A stretch of 64,000 nucleotides of DNA from Paenibacillus pinihumi DSM 23905 = JCM 16419 (GTDB lineage Bacteria > Bacillota > Bacilli > Paenibacillales > Paenibacillaceae): positions 299,843-363,842 of the forward strand of contig NZ_KE383867.1 of assembly GCF_000422505.1 (NCBI RefSeq), given 5' to 3'. The notes beneath the pieces were generated by a model. It did not search any database and was not told where the DNA came from. It saw nothing but the letters and a program-made list of their open reading frames with translations. Of this stretch, positions 1-10,097 are shown one piece after another. Within the stretch, counting starts at the first letter, position 1. Each line of letters starts with the position of its first letter. The translations under genes were made by a program, and so were the position numbers.

Positions 1-2
1 GG

Positions 3-1565
3 GTACGCTATGCGGCGTACACCCTGCCATGCGAGACGGAGAGCTATGAAGCGTCTGCTATCTACCGCCGGGAGAGCCGTCAGGGAATCGTTGTTGGTTC
101 TCTGACACATGAGCTGTGGAAGACAGGCATCCGGGTAAAGGGGAACGCTTCCGGCCAGATTGAAAATCTGGAGGTGTTCGGAGGAGCAGCTTCCGAATTG
201 ACCCGTGATTCCCTGCCGCATGGCTACGTTACCGGCAGCAAGATTGTATCGCCGCTCGTGTGGCTTGGCTTCGACACGGATTATCGCGACGGGCTGGAGG
301 CATTCGGACGAGCGAACGCAGTCGTTGCGCCTGCGCTGGAATGGAAGGAAGGCGTCCCGTTTGGTTGGAACAGCTGGTCTGCTGCGGCAGACCAGCTGGA
401 TTACGACCTTTATACGGCAACAAGCAATTTCTTTAAAACGGACGTACCTTTGTTCCGCAATGAAGACAAGGTCTATGTCAATTTTGACTCCTTCTGGACC
501 AACCTTTCGAAGCAGCAAATCAAGGATGCGGTCGAGCTTGTCCATAGCAACGGCCATAAGGCGGGGACCTATTGGACTCCATTTGCCTTTTGGGGAGGAC
601 CAGCAGAGTTTGACCGTGAGGTAGAGGGGACAGAAGGGCGTTACACGTATAAAGACCTGCTGCTTCGGGATTTGGAAGGTGAAGTGCTGCCTGATTTGGA
701 CGGCGGTCTGGCGATTGACCCGACACATCCCGGCACCTTGCAGCGGATCGACTGGTACACGGATCGATTCATAGCCGAGGGATTTGATTATATCAAGATG
801 GATTTCATGGGTCATGGCGCTTTGGAAGGAAAGCACTATGATTCCGCGATTACGACGGGCATGGCTGCCTACCATTTCGGATTGTCTTACTTGGAAGAAC
901 GGTTGTCACCTGAGCGTGTTGGGCGTCCATTCTTCATTAATCTGTCCATCGCTCCGATATTCCCGCATCAGTTTGCACATAGCCGCCGTGTCTCCTGTGA
1001 TGCGTTTGGTACACTGCATGATACGGAATACATGCTCAATTCGCTGAGTCATGGCTGGTGGCTGAACGATTCTGTGTACCGGTTTAATGATCCGGACCAC
1101 TGCGTGCTGTACAAAAGCTATAACCATGAAGCAACAACGAGGGAAGAAGGCAGAAGTCGCCTGAATGCCTCGGTCATTTCCGGAACGGTATTTTTGCTTG
1201 GGGATGACTATCGGGTGGAGGAGGCTGCATCGCGTGCCAGAGAATGGCTGTCGAATGAGTCTGTCCTTGAGGTTGCGCGTCTTGGCAAAACCTTTGTCCC
1301 GGTAGAAAGCCCGGTCCAGGAAGGCTCGACAAATGTCTTTGCCTTGCATGAGGACCAGCATAAGGTCTATGTAGCTGTCTTCAACTATAATGCCGCACAG
1401 CCTGCTGTCCGCAATATTGATTTGCAGCGGCTTGGACTGGATGCTGGAGCAAAATATCGGATCTTCGATCTGTGGGAACAGACGGATAAGGAAGGACAAG
1501 GCAATCTGAGCGTGGATTTGGAACCCGCCCAGTCAAAGCTGTTCAGAATTGAAATTAAGAACTGA
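3..1565 (+). CDS. Clan GH-D glycoside hydrolase (alpha-galactosidase-like), 5' end outside window
   Basis: The frame is open from the left edge, so the N-terminus is missing; 520 residues are visible. The (beta/alpha)8 core carries the WNSW motif and the clan GH-D (GH27/GH36) pattern: YIKMDF, with the probable nucleophile Asp at 801-803, and SRRVSCD, with the probable acid/base Asp at 999-1001. Family members release alpha-linked galactose or related sugars. It is clearly paralogous to the catalytic part of the next gene, 8 bp downstream, and probably shares its transcript. No SLH or carbohydrate-binding module is present in the visible part. The clan call is firm; the substrate is inferred. 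Confidence 0.85.
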   Translation, partial: VRYAAYTLPCETESYEASAIYRRESRQGIVVGSLTHELWKTGIRVKGNASGQIENLEVFGGAASELTRDSLPHGYVTGSKIVSPLVWLGFDTDYRDGLEAFGRANAVVAPALEWKEGVPFGWNSWSAAADQLDYDLYTATSNFFKTDVPLFRNEDKVYVNFDSFWTNLSKQQIKDAVELVHSNGHKAGTYWTPFAFWGGPAEFDREVEGTEGRYTYKDLLLRDLEGEVLPDLDGGLAIDPTHPGTLQRIDWYTDRFIAEGFDYIKMDFMGHGALEGKHYDSAITTGMAAYHFGLSYLEERLSPERVGRPFFINLSIAPIFPHQFAHSRRVSCDAFGTLHDTEYMLNSLSHGWWLNDSVYRFNDPDHCVLYKSYNHEATTREEGRSRLNASVISGTVFLLGDDYRVEEAASRAREWLSNESVLEVARLGKTFVPVESPVQEGSTNVFALHEDQHKVYVAVFNYNAAQPAVRNIDLQRLGLDAGAKYRIFDLWEQTDKEGQGNLSVDLEPAQSKLFRIEIKN

Positions 1566-1696
1566 GAGGTAGGATGAAGATGAACGCATTGAAAATGAAA
1601 ACTTTCAAAATGGTCATCGCCTCCTTGCTGGCTGTACTGCTGCTGCCCGTTACCCCGTTTTTTACAACGGGGAATGCGGCGGCGGCAGAGACAGCT

Positions 1697-2476
1697 GCCT
1701 TGTCTTTTGAGGCGGAGGCAACGATTAATACATTGACTGGAAATGCAAGCGCTAGCAATTGTGAGGCCTGCTCCGGCGGAAAAAAAGTAGGGGGCCTGTA
1801 TCAGGGCGCTTCTCTGCAATTTAATGATGTGGTTGTTCCTGAAAGCGGTGTATACAAGATGACCGTATCTTATCTTTCAGGTGATCCAAGGCCTTTTTCT
1901 GTAAGCGCTAACGGCGGAGAACTGGAAACATATAATCCTCCGAAGATGGAGAATTGGGATACTGTCGGCCAATATACACTTGAAATTCTGTTAAATGAAG
2001 GCGCTAACACAATTCTGATCAGCGACGGCGGCGGCTACTCCCCGGACATCGACAAAATTGATTTGGCATTTGCAGGCGGAGATTCTTCCTCTGCCAACTA
2101 CGAGGCTGAAGCTGAAGCGAATGAACTTTCAGGCAACGCGAAAGTTTCTAATTGTACAGCTTGCTCAGGGGGCAAGAAGGTAGGAGACCTCTACGAGGGC
2201 TCTTCCGTGAAATTCAATAATGTGCAGGCTGGTACAAGCGGCATCTACAAAATGACGGTGTATTACATATCCGGCGATCAGCGGCCTTTTTCTGTAAGCG
2301 TTAACGGAGGGGAATTGGAGAACTTTAACCCTCCCAAGACAGAGAGCTGGGATGTGGTCGGTCAGTATACGATTGACATTCATCTGAATCAAGGCAGCAA
2401 CACAATTTTGATCAGCGACGCAGGCGGTTATTCCCCGGATATTGACAAGATCAAGATTTCCTATGAAGGCGGCTCC
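1697..2476 (+). repeat. Tandem duplication encoding two CBM-like domains
   Basis: Two units of about 131 codons lie head to tail. Matching landmarks are 393 bp apart (CSGGKKVG at about 1769 and about 2162). Both share the blocks YKMTV, RPFSVS, NGGELE and GYSPDIDKI. The DNA has diverged at synonymous sites, so the duplication is old. Confidence 0.85.
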
Positions 2477-3130
2477 AATCCTGGACCGGGTGACGGGGAA
2501 GACGGGGATATCGGTACCCTGATTAGCGAGTCCCAATATGGCGGTGTGACCATAGCCAAGTACACGCAAGGTATCGTTGCTTCAACTGGAAAATACAAGG
2601 TGCAATATAACACGGCAACCGGCTTTGCGCAGTATACGTGGGGCGGCAAGGTTATAGCCAAAGGTGTCACAAGCGGTGTTCAAGTGGACAGCCTGGTGAA
2701 AAACACCGATTACACGACGCACCAGCTCGATGCTCAGCCTCCGGTATCTTTCCGGGACGGCATTGGCAAAGGAATTGAAATGACGGTTGTGAACACCAAG
2801 GAAGGTCTTCCAACCATGAAGCAAAAGTATTATTTATATGAGAATGCAGACCATTTCCTGACGGAGACGATCATTGAGAATGATACGCCTATCAGTACGA
2901 ACTATCTGGCACCTATTATCGTAGACAGAACGGGTGCAATTGACATTGGCAGCTATGATGACAACCGGGTGCTGGTGGCACCGTTCGATAACGACATGTG
3001 GTCCAGATACCAGTCCAAGTCGATGAATACTTTCCTGAATAACGATCATTACATCAGCTCGGAGCTTACAGCCATTTTTGACAATACGAGCCGCAAAGGA
3101 TTGGTTATTGGATCGGTTACCCATGATACG

Positions 3131-3133
3131 TAG
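3131..3133 (+). other. In-frame amber codon replacing a conserved Trp
   Basis: TAG lies between the codons for THDT and KTGI. The paralogue upstream (about 101-130) has THELWKTGI with TGG at the aligned position. One G-to-A change accounts for the interruption. Confidence 0.9.
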
Positions 3134-5922
3134 AAGACAGGCATCTACTGGAGCGGCAACAACAACCGTTTGAATAAGCTGAATGTATATGGCGGCTTCT
3201 CTTCAGAATCTTCGACTCATGACAAACTTGAGCATGGCAAGGTAACGGGTACAATCGTCAAATCTCCGAAAGTGATGGTCGGCTACTATTCCGATTATCG
3301 CAATGGTATGGAAGCCTATGGCCGTGCCAATGCTGAGATTGCGCCGCCACTGGCGTTTGGTGAAGGCATTCCTACTGGTGTTCCATTCGGCTGGAACAGC
3401 TGGGGCGCGCATGAGCATAAATTGAGCTATGATATTGCGATTCAAACTTCTGACTATTACAAGGAAAAGCTGCAAAACAACAATTTTATCAACAATGGTG
3501 ATGTTTATATTAACCTCGATTCCTACTGGGATAATATGAACGATGAGCAGCTCGGCAACCTGGTTAAGCACATTAAAAAGAATGGCCAGCGTGCAGGCAT
3601 TTACTATGCTCCATTCGTTTATTGGGGCGACAACATGGAGCAGGAAGTCGAAGGCTCCGATGGTAAATACACCTATGGGGATATCGTACTTCGTGACCAT
3701 GAAGGCAATGTATTGCCTACAGTTGACGGTGCATATGCAGTGGACCCTACCCACCCGGGAACAAAACTGCGGATTGACTACTATATGAACCGTTTCATGT
3801 CCCATGGTTTTGAATTTATCAAACTGGACTTCCTGACCCATGGCGCTTTTGAAGGTGTTCATTACAACAAGGATGCTCATACAGGAATTCAGGCTTACAA
3901 TGAGGGCATGGCCTACGTCAACGAAGTGCTCGATGGCAAAATGTTTGTCAGTGCTTCGATTGCGCCGACGTTCCCAAGCCAGTATGCGCACAGCAGACGG
4001 ATTTCCTGCGATGTTGACGGTACGATCGGCAAGACCGAATATCAATTGAATAATCTGACCTACGGCTGGTGGCAGGATGGTACGATCTATCACTACACAG
4101 ATCCGGACTACATGACCCTGTTGAAGGGCGAGACATTTGAAGCGGCGCAATCCCGCGTGACTGCACTTGCCATCTCAGGTACACTTTATTTGGGCTCTGA
4201 CGATGTCAGAAACACAAAAGCACAAGAGCTGATGGAAAAACTGATGACCAACCCGGCTGTCAATAATGTTGCGAAGATCGGGAAAGCATTCCGTCCGCTC
4301 GAAGGCAACACAGGCCAGAGTGCAGCTGATATGTTCCTTCTTGAAGATAAAGGTGCTTATTACGCGGCATTGTTCAACTATGCGAATGCTCCTGCAGAGC
4401 GTACATTGAGCTATACCCGTGCCGGTATTCCGGTTGCAGACAAGTATACTGTTACCAACCTCTGGACGGGGGAAGAGAAGACGCTGAGTTTTGTTGATAT
4501 GCAAAGTCAACTTAAGGTGTCTCTGAAAGCTTATGAATCCGCTCTATATAAAATTGTACCTAACAACAATTATTATCCGAGCGGCCCTTCATCTGCTGGA
4601 GGCACAGGAGGACAACCGGAGGGACAGGGAAGCAAGCCTTCCCTCCCAACGGGAATTACACCGGCTGCAGGCACCAAGCTGGAATTGACCAGCACACTGA
4701 AGCCGAAGGAAATTGCCAATGGCCACCTGCTTGCAGCACTGGATGTGGACAAAGCACTGGCAGAGCTGAAGGCAGCGAAAGAGGGAACGGACAGCTTTAT
4801 TGTTCATGTTCCTGTGGATAAAAGCGCAAGCCAAATTACGTTCGAGCTGGATACCCGCATCGTGAAAGAAGCGGCAGCAAGGGGAAGCAAAAAAGCTCAA
4901 TTGATTGTTGTCAGCAGCCTTGGCAGCTACAATCTGCCGCTTGATGCAATCCAGCTGGATAATATCAAGCAAGTTAAAGTAACGCTGGGCAAGAAGGCCG
5001 GAGAAGTAAAGCCGGCGCTTGCAGAAAGCGGATTTACAGCACTTGCAGGCGTTTCTTTTGAAGTTTCTCTGATTGATCAAGAAGGAAAAACGTCAGAGTG
5101 GAAGCCTGCCAGCCCGGTCTTTGCAGATCAGACGTTTGCTGCGGGCAAACTGGACCCTGCTCAAACAGCCGTATTAAAGCTTGCTGCATCGGGTGTGTGG
5201 ACGCCAGTTCCTGCAACTTTTGCCCTCCAGCCGGACGGCAGCTATTTCGCAGTTGTTCATCAACTGGGCAGTGGCGACTATGCGCTTGTGCAAGGGGACA
5301 AATCCTTTGCTGACCTGCAGGGCCACTGGGCGCAGGCTATCATAGAGAAGCTTGCTTCCAAAGCGCTTGTGCAAGGCACAAAGGCGGATGCATTCACACC
5401 AGAAGCTCCGGTAACACGCGGACAAATTGTTCACCTGCTAGTTCGCGGCCTGGGCTTGTCTGAATACCAGGGGACAGCATCCTTTAAAGATGTACAAGGA
5501 GCGGCGCTGCAAAATGATTTGAACGCGGCTGTTGCCGCTGGTCTGGTACAAGGGTATGCCAACGGACTGTTCCGTCCGGAGCAGCCGGTGAGCCGTGAAG
5601 AACTGGCCGTAATGTTCTCGCGTGCGATCGCTCTGACAGATCGGATCGACACTTCCGCGAATCACAACCAGCAGCTGCAATTCAAAGATGCCGGGGAGAT
5701 CAGCAGTTGGGCGATCCAGGCTGTGCAAGATGGAGTGGCAGCAGGATTGTTCAAGCATGACAGCAGTCTGAACCTTCGTCCTGGCGATCAGGCCAGCCGT
5801 GCTGAGGCAGCTGCGATCCTGGACCGCTTCCTGCAAGCAGTGAAGCTGGCAGATTAAGACCTTAGCCAATGTACAACCGCAAATTTTCATAGTCATCTGA
5901 AAGCCCAAACAGAACCGATCAT

Positions 5923-5966
5923 CAAAGAGCCTTCATCTCCCATACAGCGGAGGTGAAGGCTCTTTG
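5923..5966. terminator. Bidirectional intrinsic terminator between convergent genes
   Basis: CAAAGAGCCTTCA at 5923-5935 pairs with TGAAGGCTCTTTG at 5954-5966, a perfect 13-bp stem with a further CTCC/GGAG pairing inside. It separates the plus-strand hydrolase from the minus-strand kinase and could serve both. Confidence 0.8.
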
Positions 5967-6026
5967 CCTGGTATACTTTCTTGTAATATCCCTCTGGACG
6001 GTTATTTGCGTTAGCTCTATAAGCCG

Positions 6027-9000
6027 TTAAATTGAAGAAGATTCTTGTCTTGGAATCGTGAATGATACCGTCGTGCCCGCCCCGGACTTGCTGATAATGA
6101 GCAGCCCTTTGCCGTAAAGCTGTATCAAACGGCGGTTTGTATTGAGCAGTCCGATGCCGCCCTGGCCTTGGCGCGAAGGGTTCAACAGTTGCTCTGCCAT
6201 TTGTTCCTCCATACCTGCACCGTTGTCTATAATCTCGAATAGTGTATCTCCGCCCCGGTCAGTGATGCGAATGACCAGTTTGCCCCCGCTGAACTTGCTC
6301 AGGAGGCCATGCCGGACGGCATTCTCGACCAGCGGTTGTATGGTCAGCGGCGGGAGCATAAGCTCAATACCCGGGCCGATATCCCATTCAATATGCAGCC
6401 GTTCTCCGAATCTTTCTTTTTCAATATACAAATAGGCATGTACAAGCTCCAGTTCATGGGACAGCGGAACGAGCTGCTTTGCATTCATAAAGTCGAAGCT
6501 GATGCGCAGGTATGAGGTAAACGCATCTCCAAGCCTGCGCATTTTTTCGGAATCGATATTGCTCAGCGCCATAATGGAATTGAGTGTATTGAACAGGAAA
6601 TGCGGCTGAATTTGCGCCTGCAGGTAGGCAGCCTCCATACGCAGGCTGTCGCTTACCGATTGTTTTAATGCCGTTAATGACCACACCCGATAGCGCAGCT
6701 CCAGAGCATCGACAGGCTTGGCAACGTAATCATTGGCTCCCGACAGAAACCCTGTATAAATGTCTTCTGGCTGGTTCCTTGCGGTCAGCAGCAGTACCGG
6801 CAGCTCGGAAATTGTAAAGCGTTCACGGACAATCCGAGTCAGCTCGTAACCGGACATATGGGGCATCATCACATCGGAAATCAGCAGGTCCCATTGCCGG
6901 GATGCAAGGAGCCCTACAGCTTCAACGCCAGACATGGCTGTATGGATATGGTAGTGCTCTGCAGGAAGAATGCTGAGCAGCACCTTCAGATTGACAGGGT
7001 CATCATCAACCGCCAGTATATTCAGCTTCCCTCCCAAAGCAGTGGATGTGGTATTCTGCAAAGTTGTCCATATGCCGGACAAAGCTGCTGCATCTTGATG
7101 TATGATTCTTCGGGAAGTGTCCTTCACGATTACTTCTTCCTGGGAAGCTGCAGTCTCCACAGTCTGTGTGGCGTTCAAATCAGCTAAAGGAAGTGAGAAT
7201 GAGAAGATGGAGCCGTTACCGGGCGAAGAATCCATAGTTATTGTTCCTCCATGCAGCTCTACAAGCTGTCTGCAAATGCTTAATCCAAGTCCAAGCCCGC
7301 CATTGCTTATTCCCGGATAGCCCTGTTCATACCGGTTAAATACGCGCTCCCTTGTATCGGCATCCATTCCAGCCCCTGTATCGGATACGCGGATAACAGC
7401 CTCATTTCCCCGGACTTCGGCGGTAATGGCGATCGTCCCTTCGTCTGTAAATTTGACGGCATTATGAATCAGATTGAACAAAATCTGAACGAGTCTCTTT
7501 TCATCGGCCAAAACAGGAGGGAAGGTCTGGCCAATATCCATTCGGAGTGTGAGCGGCTTCCCGTCAGTCATAAACGCGAGCATGTCCATTACGCCGGAAG
7601 CAGCGGATTGAACTCGTACCTGTTCCTGTTGAAGCCTGATCTTTTGATCCTGCAGCTTGACCACATCGAGCAAATCATTGACCAGGAATGACATGCGGCG
7701 GCTGATTGTAATGAGCAGTTCCAGATCCTTGAAGCTTTTTTCATTCAGTGACTGCTTCTCATTTACGGCAATGGTCTGGGCAATGTTGATAATGCCGTGC
7801 AGCGGTGTTCTCAGTTCGTGGGACGTATTGGCCAAAAATTCATCTTTTAGCTTATCTGCATGCTGAAGCTGTTCACTAAGCCTGGCTTTTTCCCTGGAAT
7901 TCCGGAAGTACTGCTTGAACCAGTAAACGGAAAAGCCGATAATCGACGCTAAAATATCGACAGGGTAATAGGTGCCCTCCACAGCGCCGATGTTCACGAA
8001 GATCCCCCACACGACACTTGAAAAAATGCCGGTGGCCGCAGCGAATAAATAGACCGCATCCTGTTGGTTTTTGATGATCATTTTCGCAATGAGATAGACG
8101 ACTCCGATTATTGGCGGCAGATAGAGCAGGATTAAGATGTTATAGACAAAGGCTGTATAAAGTACAAAATCGACTGGCGTCACCAATACAACGAAAGAAT
8201 AGACGCACAATGCTATACGGTATGACTTGAAGGCCCATCCTGGCTTTTCATATGCCGAGAAGCTTGTGGTCAGTAAAATCATGAAAAAGGATAACCACAA
8301 ATAGGACAGCAATTTGATTTTAAAAGCCCAGGTGTAGTTGATCGGCAGCCACAACAGCAGAATGGAATCATGATCGGATACGACGGAAATGCCGGCACAA
8401 ATCAACAGCAGCAAGAACATGAGAAATATGTTTTGCTTCGGATTGAAGAAAAACAAAATCCCGGCGTATAAGCCATGAAGCAACAGAATAACAAAGGCGA
8501 TTAGCTGGAATCCGAGGGAGTACATCCGTTCTGTATCAATTGTCGATTGCATGCCAAAGCGGATCGAATGGGTGATTCCTCCGCTGACAGGGTTATCGAA
8601 GTTGGCTGCACGTACAAGCAGTTCAATTTCCCTGTGGTCTCCGGCAATGTAGCTTGCCGTGTAGGATACCGCCTTAGGCTCGTAGTCCGCCTCATGTGCT
8701 GCAAGCAGTCCAAAACTTGGATCTGAAATGCCGTTGATTTCGACCTGGGAAGCAGCTTCAATGGGTTGAAACCAGAAGTAATAAGGCTGATGAATTTCCT
8801 TTCCGACCAGAATACGGAGCCGATAGGTGCCATATCCGTAAGATCTGTCCTTTATTTCTGAAAAGCCGCTGCTCCAGTCCCCGGGCACTTGAATATGGGA
8901 GGGGGCTTTAATTTGATTTGCCAGCGTGTCATGATGGGAGATAAATTGCTCCGGGTAAAACTCCCATTCCCCATTCAAATAGACAGATCGGTTGCTCTCA

Positions 9001-9173
9001 AAGTCCCAACTCCTCAGGTCGAGTATGCCTTGGGATGCCAACGGCTGGTCCGGGATGGCATTGGCTGTGAACCACAGCCATCGCAGCCCAAGCAGAATAG
9101 ACAGAAATAGAATAAAGAAGATTAACTGTTTGAGGCTAAAGTACCGGTTAAGTGGGAATTTTATCATATTCAT
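6027..9173 (-). CDS. Hybrid sensor histidine kinase/response regulator with a second C-terminal kinase core
   Basis: A 1048-aa membrane protein. An N-terminal helix is followed by a 7TMR-DISM-type extracellular domain (about 50-210), a seven-helix membrane region (about 215-425), a HisKA dimerisation domain with TSHELRTPLHG (His about 452), an ATPase domain with GLGLGLSI, a receiver domain with LLISDVMMPHMSG (probable phospho-Asp), and finally a LytS/YesM-type kinase core with QIQPHFLFNTLNSI and a second ATPase domain. Such proteins sense extracellular carbohydrate-like ligands and relay phosphate to a partner regulator, which is not visible nearby. There is no clear Shine-Dalgarno before ATG 9173 or the next ATG. 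It converges on the SLH hydrolase gene. Confidence 0.88.
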   Translation of the reverse strand: MNMIKFPLNRYFSLKQLIFFILFLSILLGLRWLWFTANAIPDQPLASQGILDLRSWDFESNRSVYLNGEWEFYPEQFISHHDTLANQIKAPSHIQVPGDWSSGFSEIKDRSYGYGTYRLRILVGKEIHQPYYFWFQPIEAASQVEINGISDPSFGLLAAHEADYEPKAVSYTASYIAGDHREIELLVRAANFDNPVSGGITHSIRFGMQSTIDTERMYSLGFQLIAFVILLLHGLYAGILFFFNPKQNIFLMFLLLLICAGISVVSDHDSILLLWLPINYTWAFKIKLLSYLWLSFFMILLTTSFSAYEKPGWAFKSYRIALCVYSFVVLVTPVDFVLYTAFVYNILILLYLPPIIGVVYLIAKMIIKNQQDAVYLFAAATGIFSSVVWGIFVNIGAVEGTYYPVDILASIIGFSVYWFKQYFRNSREKARLSEQLQHADKLKDEFLANTSHELRTPLHGIINIAQTIAVNEKQSLNEKSFKDLELLITISRRMSFLVNDLLDVVKLQDQKIRLQQEQVRVQSAASGVMDMLAFMTDGKPLTLRMDIGQTFPPVLADEKRLVQILFNLIHNAVKFTDEGTIAITAEVRGNEAVIRVSDTGAGMDADTRERVFNRYEQGYPGISNGGLGLGLSICRQLVELHGGTITMDSSPGNGSIFSFSLPLADLNATQTVETAASQEEVIVKDTSRRIIHQDAAALSGIWTTLQNTTSTALGGKLNILAVDDDPVNLKVLLSILPAEHYHIHTAMSGVEAVGLLASRQWDLLISDVMMPHMSGYELTRIVRERFTISELPVLLLTARNQPEDIYTGFLSGANDYVAKPVDALELRYRVWSLTALKQSVSDSLRMEAAYLQAQIQPHFLFNTLNSIMALSNIDSEKMRRLGDAFTSYLRISFDFMNAKQLVPLSHELELVHAYLYIEKERFGERLHIEWDIGPGIELMLPPLTIQPLVENAVRHGLLSKFSGGKLVIRITDRGGDTLFEIIDNGAGMEEQMAEQLLNPSRQGQGGIGLLNTNRRLIQLYGKGLLIISKSGAGTTVSFTIPRQESSSI

Positions 9174-9340
9174 TTAATTCGGCATTTTTAAACGTATCCC
9201 TTGTGTTATGCCATTGAAATGAGGAATTTGATGAAAACAAGCCCGTTTCCCTGATTTCAGCTTCAATCGCGGAAATGGGGGAGACAGGCCGATTGTTTGG
9301 AGAGTTAGCCGTTTGGATGATTAGGCAAAATCAAACGCGG

Positions 9341-9940
9341 CTAGATTCTAAAGTCAACGGAATCCGTCCGACTGTCAGGGTCATCTTCGGAGTCAGCAGA
9401 TTCTTGTATTTGTTCCAATCTCGCCTGTTCTGCTTCCCGGGCCAGCCGGGCCTGCTCCACTGCCGATTTGGACAGTTCCTTTTGCTGCCCGAAGGCTTTG
9501 GCCGCTGTTTTAAGGGCGAAGGCGTCCCGGGTCTCCTGGTCAGGCATGGCGGCCTTTACCTGCTGCGCCGCCTGCAGGTCAGAATGCTGCGTAACGGCCT
9601 TCATCATATTTTGTGCCTGCAAGGTGAATAATGCCTGATCCGGCTCCTGCTTCTCTCTCGCCTCTCGCTCCAGCTTTTCAGCCATTTTCTGCTGCGTTTC
9701 TTCAAGCTCTTTTTTACGCTCATTGAGCAGCTCCTGATTTCGCTGCTTTTGAAGCTCGGCGATTTTGCCCTCCAGATCCTGGATAGCTTTCGCTTTGCTC
9801 TGGGCATCCTGCTTGCTTTCCTTGACGTCTGAAATCTGCTTTTGCAAATCGGCTATCTGCCGGTCCAGCAAGGATGATTGGCTTGAATTGCCGCTTGCCG
9901 GGGCAATCCGGCTTACGGCGGATACAGGTTGAATTTTCAT
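9341..9940 (-). CDS. FlxA-like coiled-coil protein
   Basis: A 199-aa, highly charged protein. It has a short Ser-rich N-terminus (about 1-25), then long heptad-type segments rich in Gln, Lys and Glu (DRQIADLQKQISDVK, GKIAELQKQRNQEL), and an acidic C-terminus (DSEDDPDSR). The DRQIAxLQKQI start resembles the FlxA family, whose E. coli member belongs to the flagellar sigma-28 regulon. AAAGGAG sits nine bases before ATG 9940. A sigma-D-like promoter lies at 9980-10005. Role unknown; a motility or cell-surface association is inferred only from the promoter and family resemblance. Confidence 0.65.
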   Translation of the reverse strand: MKIQPVSAVSRIAPASGNSSQSSLLDRQIADLQKQISDVKESKQDAQSKAKAIQDLEGKIAELQKQRNQELLNERKKELEETQQKMAEKLEREAREKQEPDQALFTLQAQNMMKAVTQHSDLQAAQQVKAAMPDQETRDAFALKTAAKAFGQQKELSKSAVEQARLAREAEQARLEQIQESADSEDDPDSRTDSVDFRI

Positions 9941-9979
9941 GGTGTCAGACTCCTTTCTGATTGGTATTCGTTATTTTTA

Positions 9980-10005
9980 TTATCGGAAAAAGGGGAATGA
10001 ATTTA
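9980..10005 (-). promoter_or_regulatory. Putative sigma-D (flagellar-type) promoter of the flxA-like gene
   Basis: Read on the minus strand: TAAA (10005-10002), 14 bases, then TCCGATAA (9987-9980). This matches the sigma-D/FliA pattern TAAA-N15-GCCGATAA with one mismatch in the -10 element and a spacing one base short. Transcription would start about 30 bases before the ATG. I see no competing sigma-A promoter there. Confidence 0.5.
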
Positions 10006-10047
10006 AAGCCGCTTTATAGTCGTCAAGAACCAATTACCAAAAATTGC

Positions 10048-10077
10048 TTGACTTTTTTTGAAGCACACCTTTAATAT
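10048..10077 (+). promoter_or_regulatory. Sigma-A promoter of the rtcB transcript
   Basis: TTGACT at 10048-10053 and TAATAT at 10072-10077 are separated by 18 bases. Transcription should start near 10084, leaving a leader of about 385 bases before rtcB. Confidence 0.65.
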
Positions 10078-10097
10078 AGACGATAACAATAACGAGA

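Larger units (their letters stand above)
1574..5857 (+). pseudogene. Secreted SLH-anchored GH-D glycoside hydrolase with two CBM-like repeats, interrupted by an in-frame TAG
   Basis: One continuous frame of 1428 codons is broken only by TAG at codon 520 (3131-3133); the pieces are 1574-3133 (519 aa) and 3134-5857. Order: signal peptide (about 1-38), two CBM6/35-like beta-sandwich repeats (about 42-162 and 174-298), the GH N-terminal beta domain containing the stop, then a catalytic barrel with WNSW, FIKLDF (Asp752) and SRRISCD (Asp813). A Gly/Pro linker, an S-layer-type domain and three SLH repeats (about 1245-1427) follow, predicting a cell-wall-anchored polysaccharidase. The upstream paralogue reads THELWKTG where this gene reads THDT*KTG, so the lesion is TGG to TAG. 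Nothing else is broken, so the change is recent, a sequencing error, or read through. Start ATG 1574 follows GAGAGGTAGG. Confidence 0.85.

Noticed and set aside
1697..2476. A CRISPR-like or mobile direct repeat
   Set aside because: The repeat is a protein-coding domain duplication of about 393 bp per unit with diverged synonymous sites, not a short-repeat array.
3203..4150. A 315-codon minus-strand frame
   Set aside because: It is the antisense shadow of the catalytic domain of the SLH hydrolase.
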